DNA of 64,000 nucleotides from the NCBI GenBank assembly GCA_030647435.1, contig JAUSJX010000008.1, positions 1 to 64,000 on the forward strand, in the 5' to 3' direction. The notes below the pieces were generated by a model. The model was not told the origin of the DNA, did not search any database, and worked only from the letters and a program-made list of their open reading frames with translations. The stretch comes from Candidatus Rokuibacteriota bacterium. GTDB lineage: Bacteria > Methylomirabilota > Methylomirabilia > Rokubacteriales > CSP1-6. Within the stretch, counting starts at the first letter, position 1. The number at the start of each line of letters is the position of its first letter. Below, one piece after another: positions 1 through 8,359 of this stretch. The position numbers and the translations under genes were made by a program.

Positions 1-2485
1 TGAACTGCTTGCTCGCGTCCTCTACCCCGATCGTCGTCGCCAGCAGCCCCGGCCGCAGCGTCACCGCCGCCGCCCCCGCGGTCACCGTCCCCTGCAGGTC
101 CACATCCGCCGCCACGATCGTCGCCGCACCACTGGACACCGCTGATCCTCCGTTGTTTTGGGAATAGGCGCCGGTGCCGTTGCTGTCACTGTCCGCGTTC
201 GCCGTGTACGCCCCCGTCGTCGTCACATCCGCCGCCGCCCCCGCCAGCGTGATCCCATTGGCCGCCATCAGGTTGACCGCGCCCGACCCGGAGCTGAGCG
301 CGTCAGTTGCAGTGATTGAGCTCGCCGCGCCTGCTGCGGTGAGAGTCACCGTTCCAGTGCCATTCGCCGAGATCGCTTCGCTCGTCGTGATGGAGGTACC
401 CGTTGTCGTGACACTGATGGCGCCGTTGGAGGAGGTGGAAATACCGGTCAGGCTGCCGAGCGTGGCGCCGCCGATGTTCACAGGCAAGGTCGGCGAGGTG
501 AAGAACGCGCCTCCGGATTGCGAGCGAGCCTCTAGATTGGTGACGCTCACGCGCATCGGCGCCCCAGCCGTGCCGATGCCGCCACCGCCGGCCGCCCCAT
601 TCACATCCAATGCGGCGGATGTCGCGGTGATCAATTCATTGGCCGATGTCCGCCGAATCCCGCTGCCGGCCGTGGGCCCATTGTTCACGACCAGGACATG
701 TCCGGCACCGGCATTGACCCCCTCGAGCGTGATGTTGCCGCTCGTGCTATTCGTCAACCCCGCGCCGGTGTTCGTCGTGACCGTGATGTTCGCCCCCCCG
801 GAGCTCAGCAACGTGCCCGCCGCCATCGTGATGGCCGCTGTCCCGACGTCGCGGTTCGCGTTCTGGACGCCGTTCGCCGTAGTCTCATTTGCCGTCAGGC
901 TGATCGGCGCGTTGTTCGTGGCGACATTTGCATTGATGATGATGGAGCGCCCGGCCTGCGCCGTCAGGCCGATGCCGGCCCCGACGATTGAGACCGCGTT
1001 CGTGAACGTAATGTCGTTGTTGGCCTGCAAGACGACATTGGCGAGCGCTGCATTGATCGCCGCCGGCGCGATGGTGGCATCGGCGGCGGGGGCGTCGGTG
1101 AATTGATCCACGTCGGTCAGCGGAGCGGCTCCCCCCGTCGCCACAACGATATTGTGGGGATCGAGCAGGAGCGTGCCTGTCTTGCCCAGGGGCGCGAGGG
1201 CGTCCACGGAGGCGGCGAATCCCAGGCCCTCCTTGCCCGATACCTCGACGAAGCCGCCATTGCCCCCCGCCTCGCCGCCCCGCGCCACGATCTGCGCGCC
1301 GGAGGCAGCGGTCGTGTTCTTGTCGGACCAGGCCGTGACGCGGCCACCGTCGGCGCTGCCGCGGCCGCTGACGTCGATCGTGCTGCCCCCGAAGAGGATG
1401 GTGCGCTCGGTGGACGTGATGGTCACGTCACCGCCGCGCGCCTGGTCGGCGCCGCGCGCGTCGATGGTCCCCATCTGCCCCACGCGCTCGCCCAGCATCA
1501 CCACCTGGCCCGGCGCGGCGCCGCGCTCGGCGGCCGACACGTCGATCGTGCCCGAGTTGGTGACGGCGCCCGCGACCGTCCCGGCGGGCCGTACCGCGCC
1601 GCTGGCGGTGGCTACGGCCGTGGCGTCCTCGCCGCCGATGAGGCGTACCACGCCGCCCTGATTGACGAGGGAGCGGGCCTGGATGATCCCGCTGTTATTG
1701 ACCACGCTCTGGAGCACATCGCCCGCGGCCTTGGCCGTGAGCTCCACGCGTCCGCCGTCAGCCTGGATGCGCCCGTCGTTGCTCACGCGCGAGGCGAGCG
1801 TCCGGCCGTCGGCGCCAAGGGGCTGGCCCGCCAGCGCGCCGTCCACGGCGAAGCGGACGAGGCCGTCGCCGGCGAAGTCCACGGTGAGCTGCTGTCCGGA
1901 GGAGAGATGCACCGTTCCCAGCTGGGCCGAGATGGTGCCCTGGTTGATGACCGCGGGGGCCGAGAGCGCGATGAGGCCCCCGGGGGCCGCGGTCAGTGTG
2001 CCCTGATTGATGATTGTTCCGAGGCCTCCCGGGCCCTGCTGGAAGATGTAGCGCCCGGTGACGAGGTCGATATCCTTCATGTTGAGCGTGGTGGCGATGA
2101 GGCCGCCCACGTTCACCAGCGAGCCGGGACCGAAGCTGATCCCAGAGGGGTTATTCAGGATGATCCGGCCGTTGGCGGTGATCTGGCCGAGGATGGACGA
2201 GGCGCCGCCGCCGATCACGCGGTTGACCGCCACCGACATGGCGCCGGGCTGGAGGAAGCGCACCAGCTCATTGGCCGCAACGCTGAAGCCGCTCCAGTTA
2301 ACGATGATGTTGGAGGTGAACTGCTGGATCTGCAGCGTCGTCGGATTTACCTGAGAGATCGACGCCTTGCCAGACACCACCTGCCCCCCCTGGGGCAGGG
2401 CCCCGGCAGGGCCAGCCAGCATGAGCCCGGCCAGCAAGGCTGCCAGCGTGCGCTTGATCCAGGATACCCGGGAGGCGTTTAGCAT
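1..2485 (-). CDS. Two-partner secretion exoprotein (TpsA, filamentous haemagglutinin-like), 3' end outside window
   Basis: About 828 codons are visible, open to the left edge. The N-terminus has a long hydrophobic signal segment (residues about 10-30) followed by a TPS/haemagglutination-activity domain (about 40-280). It carries the hallmark NPSGI at 112-116 and a GSLVNVGGLIATT stretch just after it, the part recognised by the TpsB POTRA domains. The rest is Gly/Ala/Thr/Asn-rich repetitive beta-helix sequence, expected to form a secreted or surface-tethered fibre. It lies 144 bp downstream of tpsB on the same strand, the usual B-A order. The ATG at 2485 is used because the signal follows directly; an in-frame ATG at 2497 is possible. 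Substrate or adhesive target cannot be told. Confidence 0.85.
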   Translation of the reverse strand, partial: MLNASRVSWIKRTLAALLAGLMLAGPAGALPQGGQVVSGKASISQVNPTTLQIQQFTSNIIVNWSGFSVAANELVRFLQPGAMSVAVNRVIGGGASSILGQITANGRIILNNPSGISFGPGSLVNVGGLIATTLNMKDIDLVTGRYIFQQGPGGLGTIINQGTLTAAPGGLIALSAPAVINQGTISAQLGTVHLSSGQQLTVDFAGDGLVRFAVDGALAGQPLGADGRTLASRVSNDGRIQADGGRVELTAKAAGDVLQSVVNNSGIIQARSLVNQGGVVRLIGGEDATAVATASGAVRPAGTVAGAVTNSGTIDVSAAERGAAPGQVVMLGERVGQMGTIDARGADQARGGDVTITSTERTILFGGSTIDVSGRGSADGGRVTAWSDKNTTAASGAQIVARGGEAGGNGGFVEVSGKEGLGFAASVDALAPLGKTGTLLLDPHNIVVATGGAAPLTDVDQFTDAPAADATIAPAAINAALANVVLQANNDITFTNAVSIVGAGIGLTAQAGRSIIINANVATNNAPISLTANETTANGVQNANRDVGTAAITMAAGTLLSSGGANITVTTNTGAGLTNSTSGNITLEGVNAGAGHVLVVNNGPTAGSGIRRTSANELITATSAALDVNGAAGGGGIGTAGAPMRVSVTNLEARSQSGGAFFTSPTLPVNIGGATLGSLTGISTSSNGAISVTTTGTSITTSEAISANGTGTVTLTAAGAASSITATDALSSGSGAVNLMAANGITLAGAAADVTTTGAYTANADSDSNGTGAYSQNNGGSAVSSGAATIVAADVDLQGTVTAGAAAVTLRPGLLATTIGVEDASKQF

Positions 2486-2629
2486 GGTCCTGCACATGTA
2501 GGAGCAAATGTGGTGCCGCTCCAAGATATATCCAGGATCGTCGTATTACCAAGTACTTAGGTTCGATGTCAGAAGGGTGACGGGGGCGGGAACCTCATAG
2601 GGAGGATTCTAACCGACAATTTTTGTAGC

Positions 2630-4297
2630 TCAGAACCACTTGACCGCAAGGAAATACACGTAGTTGTCGAGGCCGTTGCTGGTCTGGGGCCCGCTGGTGG
2701 GATTGATCACGGGCTTTGCCCACTCGACCTTGAGCAGGAAGTTATCGGGGACGGCGATCTGGGCTCCGATGCCGGCGCCGGTCAGCGTCTGGCGGCGCGG
2801 CTGACCCGGCTGGGGATTGATCAAGTTCGCCTGGCCGTTGTCGATGAAGCCGTAGAACTGCAGGATGTCGCCCCATTTCTTGCCGAGGAAAGCGGTCTTG
2901 TCGCCGAAGCCCGGCGCGTTCCAGCGGAACTCGAGGGTGGCCGCGTACCCGCGGTCCCCCGCGAACTGGGCGACGGGATAGCCGCGCACCGTCCCCTGGC
3001 CTCCCACGATGTACTGCTCGGGGGAGACCAAGCTGGTGCTCGCCCACTGCCCTCCCGCCCTAAGGAACACCGACGTGTAGGTCGTGATCTGCTGGGAGCG
3101 GGATGCTTCGCCCGTCAGCTTGGTGAAGGTGCCGCCGGCTCCGGGCACACTCGCGTGCGAGTCATTGCTGCCGTGCAGCCCACCCAGGAAGTCCCCCACC
3201 CCCTGGAAGAGCGTCAAGGAAAGGTTGTTGGCCCCGCGCCAACGGTCCACCGAGTCCAAGAAGCCCCCTACGGAGAAGACCCGCAGTCTGTCCTTCTGGG
3301 TCTGGCCCTCCTGCTCGGCCTCCAAGCTGTTGGTGAAGTCCTTGTAGTCGAAACCCGCCTGGCCGTAGAGGTTGAACTCGCGGCTGCGGACGAAGGGGTG
3401 GAGGAGGTAGAGGCTGCCGATGTCGCCGTTGCCGCGTACCGTGATATCACCGATGGTCGACCCGACGTCGGCGCCGACCTGCGAGTGGGTGTAGGCGCCG
3501 CCGATCTTGGTGCCGAGGGTGCTGATGGGGATCGCGTAGGACAGCCGCACGAGCCAGAGCGCCCCGCCCACGATGGACGTGAGCCCGCGAAAGGCCAGGA
3601 CGTCGCCCAGACCTGACGGGTTGTTGAGGTTCAGCGCGACGCCGAAGCGCTCGTAGCCCGTTTCCGGGGAGCCGTAGTTGTTGGCGTCGATCGCGCCCGT
3701 GATGAGACGGTCCTTCTCCACGTCGAGGACGATGTCCGTGGTGCCCGTCCCCGCCCCGGGCCTGAGCGTGCTCTTGACGACGAGACCGGGCAGGTCGTTG
3801 AGGAGGAGGAGGCCCCGCTCGAAGTCGCTCGCCTCGAAGACGCGATCCGGGGACCGGGGCTCGACGTACCGGCGCAGGTAGTCGGCGCTGAAGTGGCGCA
3901 GTCCGGTGATGTCGATCTTCGCAACGCGCCCCTCGACAACGGCGATCTCGACCACGCCCCCGCGCATCTCCTGCGGCGGCACGTAGGCCCGGGCCAGGAT
4001 GTACCCGTGCCCCCGGTAGAAGGCGGTGATGAGGGCGGCGAAGTCCTTGATCTGGGCGAGCGTCAGCTCGCGCCCCTCCCCCTCCGCCAGCTGGGCTTGA
4101 AGCTGCGCTTGGGGAAACACGGTGGCGCCCGTGACGACGAAGCGGGACACGACGACCCGCGTGTCGTCGGGGGAAGGGGCCTGGGACTGGGCGCGGGCGC
4201 CTGGCGCCAGGGCGGGAAGGGCCAGCAGGGTCAGAACCGAGGCCGCCAGATACCAGTGACGCCGGATTACTCTATGAGTATCCAGTGGGCCCTGCAC
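2630..4297 (-). CDS. ShlB/FhaC/HecB-family TpsB outer-membrane transporter
   Basis: 555 residues, usual size for the family. A basic start and hydrophobic core end in a likely signal-peptidase site after GARA (residue 36). Two POTRA-like segments follow (about 48-200, including the FVVTGATVFP opening), then a 16-strand-type beta-barrel ending in a C-terminal Phe (AVKWF), the BAM recognition signature of outer-membrane proteins. It secretes the TpsA partner encoded immediately downstream. The first in-frame start is a GTG at 4297; a TAAACT box lies 6 bases upstream, so the message may be leaderless. It is divergent from the PD-(D/E)XK nuclease gene, with 82 bp between starts. Confidence 0.9.
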   Translation of the reverse strand: MQGPLDTHRVIRRHWYLAASVLTLLALPALAPGARAQSQAPSPDDTRVVVSRFVVTGATVFPQAQLQAQLAEGEGRELTLAQIKDFAALITAFYRGHGYILARAYVPPQEMRGGVVEIAVVEGRVAKIDITGLRHFSADYLRRYVEPRSPDRVFEASDFERGLLLLNDLPGLVVKSTLRPGAGTGTTDIVLDVEKDRLITGAIDANNYGSPETGYERFGVALNLNNPSGLGDVLAFRGLTSIVGGALWLVRLSYAIPISTLGTKIGGAYTHSQVGADVGSTIGDITVRGNGDIGSLYLLHPFVRSREFNLYGQAGFDYKDFTNSLEAEQEGQTQKDRLRVFSVGGFLDSVDRWRGANNLSLTLFQGVGDFLGGLHGSNDSHASVPGAGGTFTKLTGEASRSQQITTYTSVFLRAGGQWASTSLVSPEQYIVGGQGTVRGYPVAQFAGDRGYAATLEFRWNAPGFGDKTAFLGKKWGDILQFYGFIDNGQANLINPQPGQPRRQTLTGAGIGAQIAVPDNFLLKVEWAKPVINPTSGPQTSNGLDNYVYFLAVKWF

Positions 4298-4379
4298 TGG
4301 AGAAGTTTAACGCATTTGCCGCATCAGATCGCCAAAAACGATCCCTCACGGGCCCGGACGGCGGTAGAATGCGCGCGCC

Positions 4380-5180
4380 GTGCCCGTGTACTCCCACTCC
4401 CGACTCGGCGTCTACGAGACCTGCCCGCGCCAGTACCGCTTCCAGTACGTGGACAAGGTGCCGGTGCCCGAGGTCAGGACCGTGGAGATGTTCCTGGGCA
4501 GCCAGGTCCATTCGGCGCTGGAAGATCTCTACCGCGACGTGACGCGCGGGAAGGTCCCGCCCCTCGAGGAGATCCTCGACGGCTATCGCGCGCGCTGGGC
4601 CGAGGAGTGGATGGAGGACATCGTGATCCGGCGCGAGGGCGCGTCGGCCGGCGAGTACCGCCTCCAGGGCGAGGGGCACCTCGCGTCCTACTACGGCCGC
4701 TATCACCCGTTCGACGGCGAGCGCACCGTGGCCGTCGAGCGGCGCGTGATGTTCCCGCTCGCGGAAGCGCGGAAGATCTGGATGCAGGGCTACGTGGATC
4801 GTCTCTCGGTCACGCGGGACGGCCTCTGGCAGATCCACGACTACAAGACGGGGCGCTGGGTGCCGACGCAGGAAGCGCTCGACCGCGACCGCCAGCTGGC
4901 GCTCTACCAGATCGGCGTCCAGCGCGATTTCCCGCGCGAGGCCGAGCGCGTCGAGCTGGTCTGGCACTACCTGGCTCACGATCTCGAATTGCGCTCCCGC
5001 AGAGAGCCCGCGGCGCTCGAGAGCCTCGCGGCCGAGACGCTCGCCCTGATCGACACCATCCAGGCCGACACGACATTCGAAACGGTCACGGGCAATCACT
5101 GCGACCGCTGCTCCTACCGCAGCATCTGCCCCGCCTGGGCTATCCCCGCAGATCCTCCAGGAATTCTGACGCCGGATTGA
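4380..5180 (+). CDS. PD-(D/E)XK nuclease, RecB/Cas4-like, with four-cysteine Fe-S site
   Basis: 266 residues. RecB-family nuclease motifs are in order: C15 (ETCPRQYRF), H44 in GSQVHSALE, D140 (GYVD), D154 and K156 in IHDYKTGR, and a downstream Q/Y helix (RQLALYQ, about 172-177). The C-terminal CDRCSYRSIC gives C241, C244 and C250, which with C15 make the 4Fe-4S arrangement of AddB, Cas4 and related exonucleases. It starts with GTG; a TAGAAT box at 4365-4370 is only 9 bases upstream. Its last 41 bases overlap the convergent helicase gene, so the two may form a helicase-nuclease pair although they are on opposite strands. The DNA substrate is unknown. Confidence 0.85.
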   Translation: MPVYSHSRLGVYETCPRQYRFQYVDKVPVPEVRTVEMFLGSQVHSALEDLYRDVTRGKVPPLEEILDGYRARWAEEWMEDIVIRREGASAGEYRLQGEGHLASYYGRYHPFDGERTVAVERRVMFPLAEARKIWMQGYVDRLSVTRDGLWQIHDYKTGRWVPTQEALDRDRQLALYQIGVQRDFPREAERVELVWHYLAHDLELRSRREPAALESLAAETLALIDTIQADTTFETVTGNHCDRCSYRSICPAWAIPADPPGILTPD

Positions 5181-7227
5181 CGCCCGTCACCAGCAGGTGA
5201 TCGCGCGCACGGGTACACACCACGTAGAGTAGGTGGCGCTCGGTGTCGTACACTTCCTCGAGGTCGCCTTCATCCGTGACTGCCTCGATCCGTGCTTGCA
5301 GCGGCAACACCTCGTCGTCACAGGCCATGACGGCCACCGAGCGAAATTCCAGTCCCTTGCTCAGGTGCATGGTTCCGACGGACACGTGGTCGCGCACCGT
5401 CTTCACGTCGTCATCGAGCAGCGCCGCGAGCAGCCCCGCCGTCTCTACCGCCGCGCGCGCCCTCGGTAGTTCGGCGGGGGAGCGGACGAAGACGGCCATT
5501 TCCCCAGGCGTCACGCCCTCCAACGCGCGCTCCGCCAGCCAGCGGCCCACCATCGTGGACTCTTCCTCGGCGCTGTCAAGCACGCGGATTACCGGGTCCG
5601 CCCCATTGAACACGGAGATCGCGCCGCCCCGGTCCTCCGTGTTGCCGTCCACGTCGGTGACGTGCTTTCCGAGCAGGCGGTCCGCCTGCGCCCTGATCTG
5701 GTGCGACGTCCGGTAGTTGATGCGCAGCGTCCCCGACCGTCCGCGGATGTCCACGCCGAGCGACCGCCACGAAAAGGGCAGTTGGAAGATCCGCTGCCCG
5801 AGATCACCGGCGAAGAAGAGGGCGTCCGGCCGGCCGCCGCCGAGCGCGGCGACGAAGCGGAGCTGCGCAACGCTCACGTCCTGCGCCTCGTCCACGATCA
5901 CGAAGTCATATGGCAGCCGCTCACCCGCGGCGAGGTGCCCTGCGAGCCGGCTATACAAGTCCGCCTGCGTCACGAGCCTCCGCTCGTTCAGTCCCGCCCG
6001 CACCCGCTCGAAGATCGCCCAAAGCGCCTGCCGCTGCTTCTCCGGCAGCCGCGTCTTCCGCCCGAGGCGGGCCACGTCGCGGTACGCCTCCCACGAATCG
6101 ATCTGCCACGCGTCCACGACCTCTCTCCACTCCGATAACAGAAAGGGCAGTGAGAACTTCTGGTCCACGCTCTCCAGTGCGACCTCGCGCACGAGGTCGC
6201 GCATCACTTCGCGCGACGCTACCTCCGCCCGGCCGAGCAGGCGGTCGTAGAGGCGCCGGGCGACCGCGTCCAGCGCATCCACGTCAATGCGCTCCCGGAG
6301 GCGCGGCTCGGTGCCGATCAGTCGCACGAGCTTGGTGCGCAGCGCGCTTGCCAGCGTCTCCGAGAATGTGGTGAGGAGAATGCGCGCGTCGGGGTTGGCG
6401 CGGGCCAAGTGCGCCGCGCGGTGGAGCGCGACGACGGTCTTCCCCGTACCGGCCGAGCCGGCGATGCGCGCCGGCCCGCCAAACCGGCGCTCCACCAGCT
6501 CGCGCTGCGCGGGGTGCAGAAAAACCGTCCACCGCTCCCACGGGTACTCCAGCGCGCGGGCCAGCTCGTCCACGTCGGTCACCACGCGGAAGCGGCGCCG
6601 CGCATCGGGGTGATCGAATGGGCCGGCCGCCGGCAGCGCGGGCCGCGGCTTGTGCGGCGTTCCTCCGGTCGCCAGCTCGAGCAGCGCCTCGGCGGCCTCC
6701 GCCGGTAGGTGGTCCGCCAGCCCGAGCACCGTGTCCTCGGTGGCCTGCCGCACGTCGGCCAGCCACTCGACCGGCACGCCATAACCAAGCAGCTCTTCGT
6801 CGGGCACGTGCGCGAGCAGGGGCTTCTTCGTGGCTACCGTCTGCGGCTGTTGGACATACGTGGGGAGGGTGATCTCCTGCACTCGCTCGCGGATCTCCAC
6901 GAGCTGCGCCGCGCCCGTGGTGGGGTGCGTTTCCAGCTTGCGGCGCTCGGCCCACGCGTAGGCCTTGTCGTGGTGGTCCACGTAGCAGAGCAGCAGGCTG
7001 TCCGCCGTCCGGTGCACGATCAACCGGAGGTCACTGCCGACCCGCACCGACCAGAACCGCTTGTCCTTGGCCTTGGCGAGCTTGTGGAAGCTCATCCCGG
7101 GGTTGGCCGGATTCAATTGTAGGTCGAAGGCCGTGGTCTTGACCGCCTTCTGCTCGTCGCCGGTGAGCCGCGCGAGGCTGCCCGTGAATGTGTCAGCGAT
7201 GCGAAACTCCATGGTGCTGCCGCTCAC
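5140..7227 (-). CDS. UvrD/Rep-type superfamily 1 helicase with N-terminal RelE-like domain
   Basis: 695 residues. Residues 1-95 resemble the RelE/ParE toxin fold (FHKLAKAKDKRFWSVRVGSDLRLIVH). After a linker comes an SF1 helicase core: Walker A GSAGTGKT at about 257-264, DEAQD at 446-450, and late motifs TMHLSKGLEF and YVVCTRARDHL typical of UvrD/Rep enzymes. It would translocate on or unwind DNA (or RNA:DNA) with ATP. The ATG overlaps the stop of the HEPN gene by 4 bases, so translation is probably coupled in an MNT-HEPN-helicase operon. Stand-alone proteins with this RelE-helicase architecture occur widely but have no settled role; defence or repair is inference. Confidence 0.85.
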   Translation of the reverse strand: MSGSTMEFRIADTFTGSLARLTGDEQKAVKTTAFDLQLNPANPGMSFHKLAKAKDKRFWSVRVGSDLRLIVHRTADSLLLCYVDHHDKAYAWAERRKLETHPTTGAAQLVEIRERVQEITLPTYVQQPQTVATKKPLLAHVPDEELLGYGVPVEWLADVRQATEDTVLGLADHLPAEAAEALLELATGGTPHKPRPALPAAGPFDHPDARRRFRVVTDVDELARALEYPWERWTVFLHPAQRELVERRFGGPARIAGSAGTGKTVVALHRAAHLARANPDARILLTTFSETLASALRTKLVRLIGTEPRLRERIDVDALDAVARRLYDRLLGRAEVASREVMRDLVREVALESVDQKFSLPFLLSEWREVVDAWQIDSWEAYRDVARLGRKTRLPEKQRQALWAIFERVRAGLNERRLVTQADLYSRLAGHLAAGERLPYDFVIVDEAQDVSVAQLRFVAALGGGRPDALFFAGDLGQRIFQLPFSWRSLGVDIRGRSGTLRINYRTSHQIRAQADRLLGKHVTDVDGNTEDRGGAISVFNGADPVIRVLDSAEEESTMVGRWLAERALEGVTPGEMAVFVRSPAELPRARAAVETAGLLAALLDDDVKTVRDHVSVGTMHLSKGLEFRSVAVMACDDEVLPLQARIEAVTDEGDLEEVYDTERHLLYVVCTRARDHLLVTGVNPASEFLEDLRG

Positions 7228-7658
7228 GTCACAGGCGGGAGTTTATGGACCGCAGCCGCGACGGTCTTGCACGCATTGATCAGGTCGGTAAGCAGGCGCT
7301 TGTCGATAGACAGGTCGCCCTCGTACTCTCCGCGATTGCGGAGTTCATGGCACCGGGCAAGTACCCGCCACACTTCAGGACCGAGCCCGAGCGTGTGTTG
7401 GAGGGCCTGAAACACGATGTATCGGTTCGCGGAGCGATACCCGGATCTGCGCAACGCCGCGAGGGATAGCGCATGCGCGGCGTTGTAGGCGAGGTCGAAT
7501 CGGCTCTCCAGGGAATTTGCCTCGTTCTGCGCATCGGCAAGGCGCGTGAGGCCTGAACGCTCGAGCCCGGCGAACTCCTTCGCGTCCGGCGCCTCCTTGC
7601 GCAGGGGTTGGCCAGGCCCGCAGAGGTTTTCAAGCGGCGAGGTCACTCTCACCACCAA
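7224..7658 (-). CDS. HEPN-domain protein, partner of the upstream nucleotidyltransferase
   Basis: Up to 144 residues, mostly helical. The C-terminal half carries the patch CHELRNRGEYEG, resembling small HEPN proteins that pair with MNT nucleotidyltransferases. The strict R-x4-6-H ribonuclease motif is not obvious: no His follows RNRGEYEG at the right spacing, so it may be an inactive or divergent RNase. The first start is a TTG at 7658, overlapping the MNT gene by 29 bases; GTG codons at 7655, 7652 and 7646 are equally possible. The stop overlaps the helicase start (ATGA). Known HEPN-MNT pairs act as toxin-antitoxin modules in which the MNT protein modifies the HEPN toxin. Confidence 0.75.
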   Translation of the reverse strand: MVVRVTSPLENLCGPGQPLRKEAPDAKEFAGLERSGLTRLADAQNEANSLESRFDLAYNAAHALSLAALRRSGYRSANRYIVFQALQHTLGLGPEVWRVLARCHELRNRGEYEGDLSIDKRLLTDLINACKTVAAAVHKLPPVT

Positions 7659-8262
7659 TCAGCCACAATTTGGGTTGCGCCAGGACTCGCGTCACGAAGA
7701 CATTGTCCTGTTTTACGCGCTTCGACAGCTCCTTGGACGAATAGATCGTGGGAGCGACTTTCCGTCCGAGTTGTGAGGACGCTTCTTCCAGCGCAGAGAA
7801 CAGGTCTGCATATGTCAGGCGGTCGCTAATCACCATCAGATCGATGTCGCTCGCCGCGGTGTCCTGGCCTTTCGCGATCGACCCGTAAACGAACGCCGCG
7901 CGGATGCTTCGGAAGACGGGTGCCAGCGCCGCACGCAACACGTCGGCCAGCGCGAAGGTCTTGAGCACCAGCGCTCGCAGCTCCTCGAACACTGGCGAGC
8001 CGGCGTTTGCCTGATAGTGCTTCTGTTTGCCGACGCGGTTGACCGTCACGAGGCCGGATGCCTCGAGCCGAGCAAGCTCCCGCTGCACAGCGCCCGTACC
8101 GGAGCGTGCCAGACCGATCACCTCGTTTGCATAGAAGCTCCGCCGGGGATTGCCGAAAAGTACGCCCAGTACGCGCTGCTGCACCTTGGCGAACAGGGCG
8201 TCGGCCAAGCCCGAGGATGGAGTCCTGGGACGGGGCTTCCGTGCGGCGATCTTCATTCCCAT
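7630..8262 (-). CDS. Winged-helix/nucleotidyltransferase (MNT) protein, probable antitoxin and autoregulator
   Basis: 210 residues in two parts. Residues about 25-90 form an ArsR/MarR-like winged helix (VLGVLFGNPRRSFYANEV, then a GAVQRELARLEASGLV recognition region). Residues about 115-160 carry the minimal nucleotidyltransferase signature GS127-128 followed by D139 and D141 (GSIAKGQ...SDIDLMV). The family transfers NMP or oligo-AMP onto a partner, here most likely the HEPN protein encoded by the overlapping downstream gene. The DNA-binding domain suggests it represses its own operon through the paired boxes in the promoter. The ATG at 8262 lies 7 bases from the -10 box; a second ATG at 8256 is an alternative. 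Confidence 0.85.
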   Translation of the reverse strand: MGMKIAARKPRPRTPSSGLADALFAKVQQRVLGVLFGNPRRSFYANEVIGLARSGTGAVQRELARLEASGLVTVNRVGKQKHYQANAGSPVFEELRALVLKTFALADVLRAALAPVFRSIRAAFVYGSIAKGQDTAASDIDLMVISDRLTYADLFSALEEASSQLGRKVAPTIYSSKELSKRVKQDNVFVTRVLAQPKLWLIGGESDLAA

Positions 8263-8264
8263 AG

Positions 8265-8297
8265 TGGGTATAATACACCCCTATTTGGGTATATCAA
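8265..8297 (-). promoter_or_regulatory. Sigma70-type promoter with two TATACCCA boxes 21 bp apart
   Basis: Read on the minus strand, TTGATA (8297-8292), a 16-base spacer and TATTAT (8275-8270) form a near-consensus promoter. TATACCCA occurs twice, at 8293-8286 and 8272-8265, exactly 21 bases (two helical turns) apart, one touching the -35 and one touching the -10/start. The proximal box also lies in an imperfect palindrome (8266-8280). With transcription expected near 8263, the MNT start codon would be at or next to the 5' end, giving a leaderless message. Confidence 0.65.
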
Positions 8298-8359
8298 ACA
8301 ACCCAGAGGAACCTTCACCCCTCGTCTTACGCAGCACCGCGTTGAGCCACACGTGCTCG

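Noticed and set aside
174-2482. Long plus-strand open frames over the left 2.4 kb
   Set aside because: They mirror the repetitive, GC-rich TpsA gene on the minus strand; the minus frame has a signal peptide and NPSGI motif, the plus frames are low-complexity.
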